Source of the DNA: Acidobacteriota bacterium
GTDB taxonomy: Bacteria; Acidobacteriota; Thermoanaerobaculia; Multivoradales; J023
Direction of reading: 5' to 3'
Assembly (NCBI GenBank): GCA_029263395.1
Contig: JAJCXO010000282.1
Span: 1 to 64,000 of the forward strand
Length of the DNA stretch: 64,000 bases
The translations under genes and the position numbers were made by a program. Below the pieces are notes generated by a model, which made no database searches, was not told the DNA's origin, and saw only the letters and a list, made by a program, of their open reading frames with translations. This document shows, one piece after another, positions 59,862 to 64,000 of the stretch (position 1 is the stretch's first letter; each line of letters opens with the position of its first letter).

Positions 59862-62186
59862 TCAGGAGCAGGAGAGGAACGCGTTGGTGTCGGTAATGGC
59901 ATCCGACGCGTTACCAAGCGGGTTGGTGTACCGCTTGACCGCACCGGTCACGGTGTCGGTCACCTGCAACGTGTATTGGACGTTGGTCGTCGCCGCCGCG
60001 AACACCCAGACGCGGTTGGTGAAGGCACAACCATCCAACACTTTGACCAGCATCTCCAGGTTCTGCGGGTCGAAAAAATACATCAAACCCGAGTCACCGG
60101 ACTGCAACGAATCCACCTGGCCGGATCCCGTATTACCCTCAAAGTCTTCCCAGTCGACCTTGACCTCGAAACGCCCACCCTTGAGGCACATCGTGGTGGC
60201 ATCAGGAGTACAAACACCCTGCTTCTCGGGCACGATGCTATCCGTCACGATGATGTTGCTGGTTGCCGGCTCGACGGAGCTCACTGACGATGAGCCGGTG
60301 CCACCCTGAGCGCTGGCGTCACAGGTCGCAAAAGCTGCGGTATCGGTGATCGCAGCCGCAGAGTTCCCTAGTGCGTTGGAGTACGTCTTGGCAAAGCCGG
60401 TCATCGAATCCGTCACGACCAGGTCATAGGCAACGGTGGTGGTTGCCGCAGCGAACACCCAGAAGTGATTGGTGAAGGCGCATCCATCCAAGACCTTGAC
60501 CAACATCTCCCAATTGACTGGATCGAAAAACCACATCAGGCCAGAATCTGCCGATCCCAACCCGGCGTCGGTTCCAGTACCGTCCATCGCATTGAAGTCC
60601 CGCCAGTCCACTTCGACGGTGAAGCGATTGTTGTTGAGGCATAATGTATTGGGCCCCGCCACACAAGGCACGGGCTGTGGCGTCGTGACACTGGCAGTAT
60701 TGGAGAAACCAGACACGCCCGCCGAGTTGCGGGCCCGGACTCGGTAGGCATACGTCCTAGCACCACCGGTGGTGGTGTCTACGTAGGAGTTCCGGTTCGC
60801 ACCAAGTGTGGCAATCCGCTGGTAGCTGCCACTGCCTAACCGCCGCTCGACTTCGTAGGACGTTTCATTGTCGGCACGGTCGGTCCAGTTGACGTTGACC
60901 TGTGCTGTCGAAACGGCACTCGCACTCAGGTTACTGGGAGCGTCAGGCGGCTCGACCACGACCGTATTGCCGTATAGGAACCGGATTCCCGCCCGGTCGT
61001 CAGCCTTGAGCGCCGCTCCGCGGTTGTCGCCATGAGCCTCTGCGAACATCAGAGCATCGCTGTTGTTCGAGTGGCCAAGACCCAAGGTGTGGCCAAGCTC
61101 ATGGGCGAAGACCTCTTCAGCGCCCCGCTGCACTCCCAGGAAACAACCCGTATTCCGATTGGTCACGATATCGGCACCTGCGGCGGTGCTATAGGTGTTG
61201 CCGTTGAAGGTGTGGCTACCGAGGAACCAAGGTCCACCCACCGCAATCACGCCACCCCTCGAGCAGTCGAACTGCTCGTCGAATTCTGAGGCGTTACCGC
61301 GGTCTTCGAACAAGATCGCGTTGATGCCGTCGAACGACGACAACCCACCGCGTGCACCGGTGGTACCGCTGTAAAAGTAGTTGATCGGCGCATCAGCTCG
61401 CCAAGCCCCCAACGCGGTCTGGAACTGGGGAAAACCATCACCCTCGACGCCGGGTTGCCCTTGACTATCGGCTCGCCACAGCACGTTCTGATTGCTGTCG
61501 AACTCACGGAAACGAATCCCCGGATTGTCGATCAGGGAAAATTTGAGAAATTCACGCTGGACCGCGCCGGACGTGTCTTCGACGAAGTAGTCGGCGGCCC
61601 GCTCGATGCCGCGCCCACGGTCTTCCACCCAAGCACGAAAGCTCTCCAGATCCCGCGGCCCGCTCTGGACCGCAGCTTTACCTGGCAGGTTGATTTCCAG
61701 AGCCCCCGACAAGTCACGCATGGCAATCTTGCGCCCGTCAACTTCGACCAGGTGGAAGGCACCGAGCATGAACTGTACAAAGCGGTAAGTTCCGTCGGGG
61801 CGTGGCTTCAGAAAAAGTAGGGCACGCTGGCCTTTGACAAACCGCGGTGCACCATCGATCCACAACTCCGTGCCATCCGCCAGAACGCCACCGCGGACCC
61901 GCACTGTCAACGGACTGGCCTCCACTGCTCCGACAATCAAATGGTCCACAGCCATGCGATAGTCGGTCACCGGCTCGCCGATACCGGGTGCTCGATCGAC
62001 GTCGAGCACCTCGACTTCGACAATGATCGGAGCCTGTTCGACCATCACCTCGTCAGCCACCATGACAAAACTGGTGGCGCTGGCGACGTTCGGCATCAAG
62101 ACTAAAAGCACACCGAGAGCAACCATCGAACGCAGTGTCCGGTGCAACATTTTCCGAGATAGGGCTTCTGGAGCTGTCGTATTCAT
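59862..62186 (-). CDS. Secreted matrixin-like metalloprotease with Fn3 and duplicated C-terminal domain
   Basis: A 774-residue exported protease. The ATG at 62186 has GGAGG five bases upstream and a signal segment follows (SMVALGVLLVLMPNVASA). The zinc site HELGHTLGLGH (His 362, 366, 372) with SNNSDALMFAEAHGD is of matrixin/metzincin type; a Met turn is probably the LMFAEA segment. A fibronectin type III domain follows (about 410-505). Then come two copies of a domain of about 110 residues bounded by Cys: LCLNNNRFTVEVDWRDF ... FFDPVNWEMLVKVLDGCAF, and MCLKGGRFEVKVDWEDF ... FFDPQNLEMLVKVLDGCAF. Each ends AFATC or AFLSC. This domain is common in exported acidobacterial proteins and has no known role. 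Confidence 0.9.
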   Translation of the reverse strand: MNTTAPEALSRKMLHRTLRSMVALGVLLVLMPNVASATSFVMVADEVMVEQAPIIVEVEVLDVDRAPGIGEPVTDYRMAVDHLIVGAVEASPLTVRVRGGVLADGTELWIDGAPRFVKGQRALLFLKPRPDGTYRFVQFMLGAFHLVEVDGRKIAMRDLSGALEINLPGKAAVQSGPRDLESFRAWVEDRGRGIERAADYFVEDTSGAVQREFLKFSLIDNPGIRFREFDSNQNVLWRADSQGQPGVEGDGFPQFQTALGAWRADAPINYFYSGTTGARGGLSSFDGINAILFEDRGNASEFDEQFDCSRGGVIAVGGPWFLGSHTFNGNTYSTAAGADIVTNRNTGCFLGVQRGAEEVFAHELGHTLGLGHSNNSDALMFAEAHGDNRGAALKADDRAGIRFLYGNTVVVEPPDAPSNLSASAVSTAQVNVNWTDRADNETSYEVERRLGSGSYQRIATLGANRNSYVDTTTGGARTYAYRVRARNSAGVSGFSNTASVTTPQPVPCVAGPNTLCLNNNRFTVEVDWRDFNAMDGTGTDAGLGSADSGLMWFFDPVNWEMLVKVLDGCAFTNHFWVFAAATTTVAYDLVVTDSMTGFAKTYSNALGNSAAAITDTAAFATCDASAQGGTGSSSVSSVEPATSNIIVTDSIVPEKQGVCTPDATTMCLKGGRFEVKVDWEDFEGNTGSGQVDSLQSGDSGLMYFFDPQNLEMLVKVLDGCAFTNRVWVFAAATTNVQYTLQVTDTVTGAVKRYTNPLGNASDAITDTNAFLSCS

Positions 62187-62453
62187 GAGGCCTCCGAGGA
62201 GAGATTGACGTCGGGACAATATCGAGGAAATCACAGGGACAGCTGGTAGTTGGCATGCCCTGGTCGCGATCGTGGTGAAGTCGGCATTTTGTCATCATAC
62301 CATTGAGGCTGATCCCTGGATCCTGACAATCACCTCGCGTCGCAGGCCGGATTGCAATATCCCCAGGCTCTATTGATGCTTTTCAAAGGTTTGGCAACAG
62401 GTTACCCTCGACGTCCATTTCGCAGAGTCTTACGCAACGAATAAGGAGCCGGA

Positions 62454-62747
62454 ATGTCTGTAACAGTTATGTTGGAAGTCAAAGCCAAGCCGGATTCGAT
62501 CGACGCATTACGCCAGGGGCTGGCAGCACTTTTGCCGGGGACGCGAGCCTTCGAAGGTTGCCAGGGGCTCACCACCTACCAAGATCTCGAGGATGGTCAG
62601 ACCCTGGTCGCAGTTGAACATTGGGACTCCAAAGAGCACTACGAACGGTACCTGGCCTGGCGTACTGAAACCGGGGCCATGGCACAATTGGTTTCGCTGT
62701 TAGAGGGCCCGCCGAACATTCGGTATTTCGAAGCGGTTCCGGCCTGA
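62454..62747 (+). CDS. Antibiotic biosynthesis monooxygenase (ABM)-domain protein
   Basis: A 97-residue protein with the dimeric alpha+beta barrel fold of ABM/YgiN: VMLEVKAKPDSIDALRQGLAA, then GTRAFEGCQGLTTYQDLEDG and LVAVEHWDSKEHYERYLAWR. The ATG has AAGGAG six bases upstream. Members are quinol monooxygenases or heme-degrading enzymes, but many have no defined substrate. The downstream UPF0462 gene starts 16 bases later, so the two are probably cotranscribed. Confidence 0.9.
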   Translation: MSVTVMLEVKAKPDSIDALRQGLAALLPGTRAFEGCQGLTTYQDLEDGQTLVAVEHWDSKEHYERYLAWRTETGAMAQLVSLLEGPPNIRYFEAVPA

Positions 62748-62763
62748 AGACGTCGCATCCGGC

Positions 62764-63390
62764 ATGAGCAAATCTCTCGAGCTTCAGGTGGCCGGCACCT
62801 GGGATGGCGAACCGATCGCCGACGATGAACGCGTCACGTTTCGTCTTGCGACGACACGCGGTGGCTTGAGCATCGAGGTCGATGCTCCATTCCACGACGA
62901 CCCGCCGCCACCCGGCAAACCAGGACCCTGTGATCGGTTGTGGGAGTTCGAAGTTGCAGAATTGTTCATTGTCGGCACAGCGAAGGCGGACAACACCTCC
63001 ACCCCGCTGTACACCGAGCTCGAACTCTCACCCCATGGCCACTATTTGACGCTCCGACTGGAGGGGGTTCGCCGGATCGTCGAAGGCTTGATCCCGATCC
63101 CCTATCGTTCGCAAGTTCTGGATACACCCTGGCAAGGAAAACACTGGCGAGGCCGAGCCATCGTGCCCTGGCAGCTGCTGCCCCCGGCGCCCCATCGACT
63201 CAACGCTTTTGCTATGCATGGTGTCGGCTCGTCCAGGCGGTATCTGGCGATGACACCGGTGCCCGGACCTGAGCCCGACTTCCATCGCCTCGATGCGTAC
63301 CAGGCGATCGAACTGCCTCTCGCCGCCAGCAACAACATCGGCTCCCGGGCGCGGCGCAAGGCGAATTCGCGACTGACGCCAGAGCCTTAA
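62764..63390 (+). CDS. UPF0462 (C4orf33-like) family protein
   Basis: A 208-residue protein that matches the UPF0462 pattern. LEIEVDAPFHDDPPPPGKPG is the marker (seen as VDAPFHDDPPPPG), followed by CDRLWEFEVAELFIVG, YTELELSPHGHYLTLRL, WRGRAIVPWQLLPPAPHRLNAFAMHG (seen in parts) and GSSRRYLAMTPVPGPEPDFH. The fold resembles carbohydrate-binding CBM9-like beta sandwiches of the family; there is no signal peptide. Function is unknown in both bacteria and animals. Convergent with the pspA-like gene. Confidence 0.85.
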   Translation: MSKSLELQVAGTWDGEPIADDERVTFRLATTRGGLSIEVDAPFHDDPPPPGKPGPCDRLWEFEVAELFIVGTAKADNTSTPLYTELELSPHGHYLTLRLEGVRRIVEGLIPIPYRSQVLDTPWQGKHWRGRAIVPWQLLPPAPHRLNAFAMHGVGSSRRYLAMTPVPGPEPDFHRLDAYQAIELPLAASNNIGSRARRKANSRLTPEP

Positions 63391-63410
63391 CAGACGCCAC
63401 CAGAGGCGCC

Positions 63411-63998
63411 TCACGCCGCACCCCCGGACGCTTCGGCGTCGATCTCGGCACGCAACCGTTCCAGTTGGTCATCCACCGCATCGTCGACGTCCGCGGTCTC
63501 GCGACGACACCTCAGATCGTTTCCCGACAGCTCGTCACCAAGCTTCAGGTACGCACTCTCCTCCGCAGCCCAAACCTCGACCCGTTCACCGAGCCGCTCG
63601 AATTCGCCGCTGAGATTGGAAGACTCAACGCTACGCATTACCTTACCCATCGCACGACGCGCCTCGCCCTGACGGAGTCGGGCTTGCAGCACCTGCAGTC
63701 GTGACCTGCCTTGGCGTAGCTGTTCGTGGAGCCGCGTCACCGAATCTCGAATCTGCGTCGTATCACTCTCCTGAGCGGTGAGTTGCTCGGTCAGTTGGCG
63801 TGCCTGGCGATCCGCCAGCTCACCTTGCCGGAGCGCCTCGCGGGCCTCGTCATCTCGACCCCTGGTCAATGATCGACGACCCGAGGATTGCCATTGATCC
63901 GCATCCTTGCGATGGGCGGCAATCCGTGCCCGCAGCCGTTCCTCGTTGGCCATCGCCTGAGCCACCGCACGTTTGGCCACCTCCAATTGCTCCTCCAT
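63411..63998 (-). CDS. PspA/IM30-family protein (partial, start beyond window)
   Basis: A membrane-remodelling coiled-coil protein of the phage shock/VIPP1 family. The visible part is almost wholly helical: LEVAKRAVAQAMANEERLRARI, EALRQGELADRQARQLTEQL and RRAMGKVMRSVESSNLSGEF, with a C-terminal DDQLERLRAEIDAEASGG. The Met at 63998 is probably internal, because the N-terminal amphipathic helix and EMEEQL-preceding part of PspA are missing and would lie past the edge. It would protect or remodel the inner membrane under stress. Only the 3' part of the gene is in the window. Confidence 0.85.
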   Translation of the reverse strand: MEEQLEVAKRAVAQAMANEERLRARIAAHRKDADQWQSSGRRSLTRGRDDEAREALRQGELADRQARQLTEQLTAQESDTTQIRDSVTRLHEQLRQGRSRLQVLQARLRQGEARRAMGKVMRSVESSNLSGEFERLGERVEVWAAEESAYLKLGDELSGNDLRCRRETADVDDAVDDQLERLRAEIDAEASGGAA

Positions 63999-64000
63999 CT

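Overview
The window looks like a chromosomal segment of an Acidobacteriota bacterium, possibly class Thermoanaerobaculia. This is inferred from gene content, not from a marker gene. The clues are a full-length acidobacterial-type orphan FtsX/MacB permease (30171-32663), secreted proteins with tandem Ig-like repeats and calcium motifs, a matrixin-like protease with a duplicated Cys-bounded C-terminal domain, many secreted peptidases, and GC-rich DNA. I saw no rRNA, tRNA, CRISPR array, prophage or intact insertion sequence.

Region 1 (1-4541, minus strand) is the promoter-proximal part of a bacterial microcompartment (BMC) operon. In transcription order it holds RpiB, DeoC, a tandem-domain trimeric shell protein, a hexameric shell protein, a pentameric vertex protein, a CoA-acylating aldehyde dehydrogenase and a second trimeric shell protein cut by the window edge. 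No diol dehydratase, ethanolamine lyase, glycyl-radical enzyme or class II aldolase is visible. The enzyme set matches the loci called sugar-phosphate-utilising (SPU). The likely core path is deoxyribose-5-phosphate to glyceraldehyde-3-phosphate plus acetaldehyde, with acetaldehyde oxidised to acetyl-CoA inside the shell. All three enzymes carry an N-terminal helix of encapsulation-peptide type. RpiB has Asp where the classical catalytic Cys sits, and DeoC has an N-terminal Cys cluster.

Region 2 (4753-14798) holds a CocE-type hydrolase, a very large secreted repeat protein ending in an Asp/Ser run, an outer-membrane FadL/OmpP1-like protein and SelO. Region 3 (14947-27252) has a pair of bPH2 membrane proteins, a head-to-head pair of 5'-truncated genes (anti-sigma-like and CHAT), an S41 peptidase, a DUF2156 acyltransferase facing a lipid kinase, a long-chain acyl-CoA synthetase and a beta/gamma-crystallin protein. 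Region 4 (27407-41940) has an M36 fungalysin-type protease, the orphan permease, an oxidoreductase/GNAT pair, a BlaI-M56 pair with a clear operator, an M48 protease, a fatty-acid hydroxylase and a LolC/E-type permease. Region 5 (42391-55131) has mixed housekeeping genes and a MacA-like adaptor, ATPase and two-permease export operon. Region 6 (55163-64000) has an M1 aminopeptidase, an EamA exporter, a receiver-domain remnant, the matrixin-like protease, an ABM enzyme, a UPF0462 protein and a partial PspA.

Two kinds of non-coding structure recur. One is a MITE-like element of about 220 bp, bounded by CTAG, with three long copies and several short derivatives, usually lying directly behind stop codons. 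The other is short tandem arrays with 15-18 bp periods, placed at gene starts, gene ends or promoters, whose unit sequence differs from site to site.
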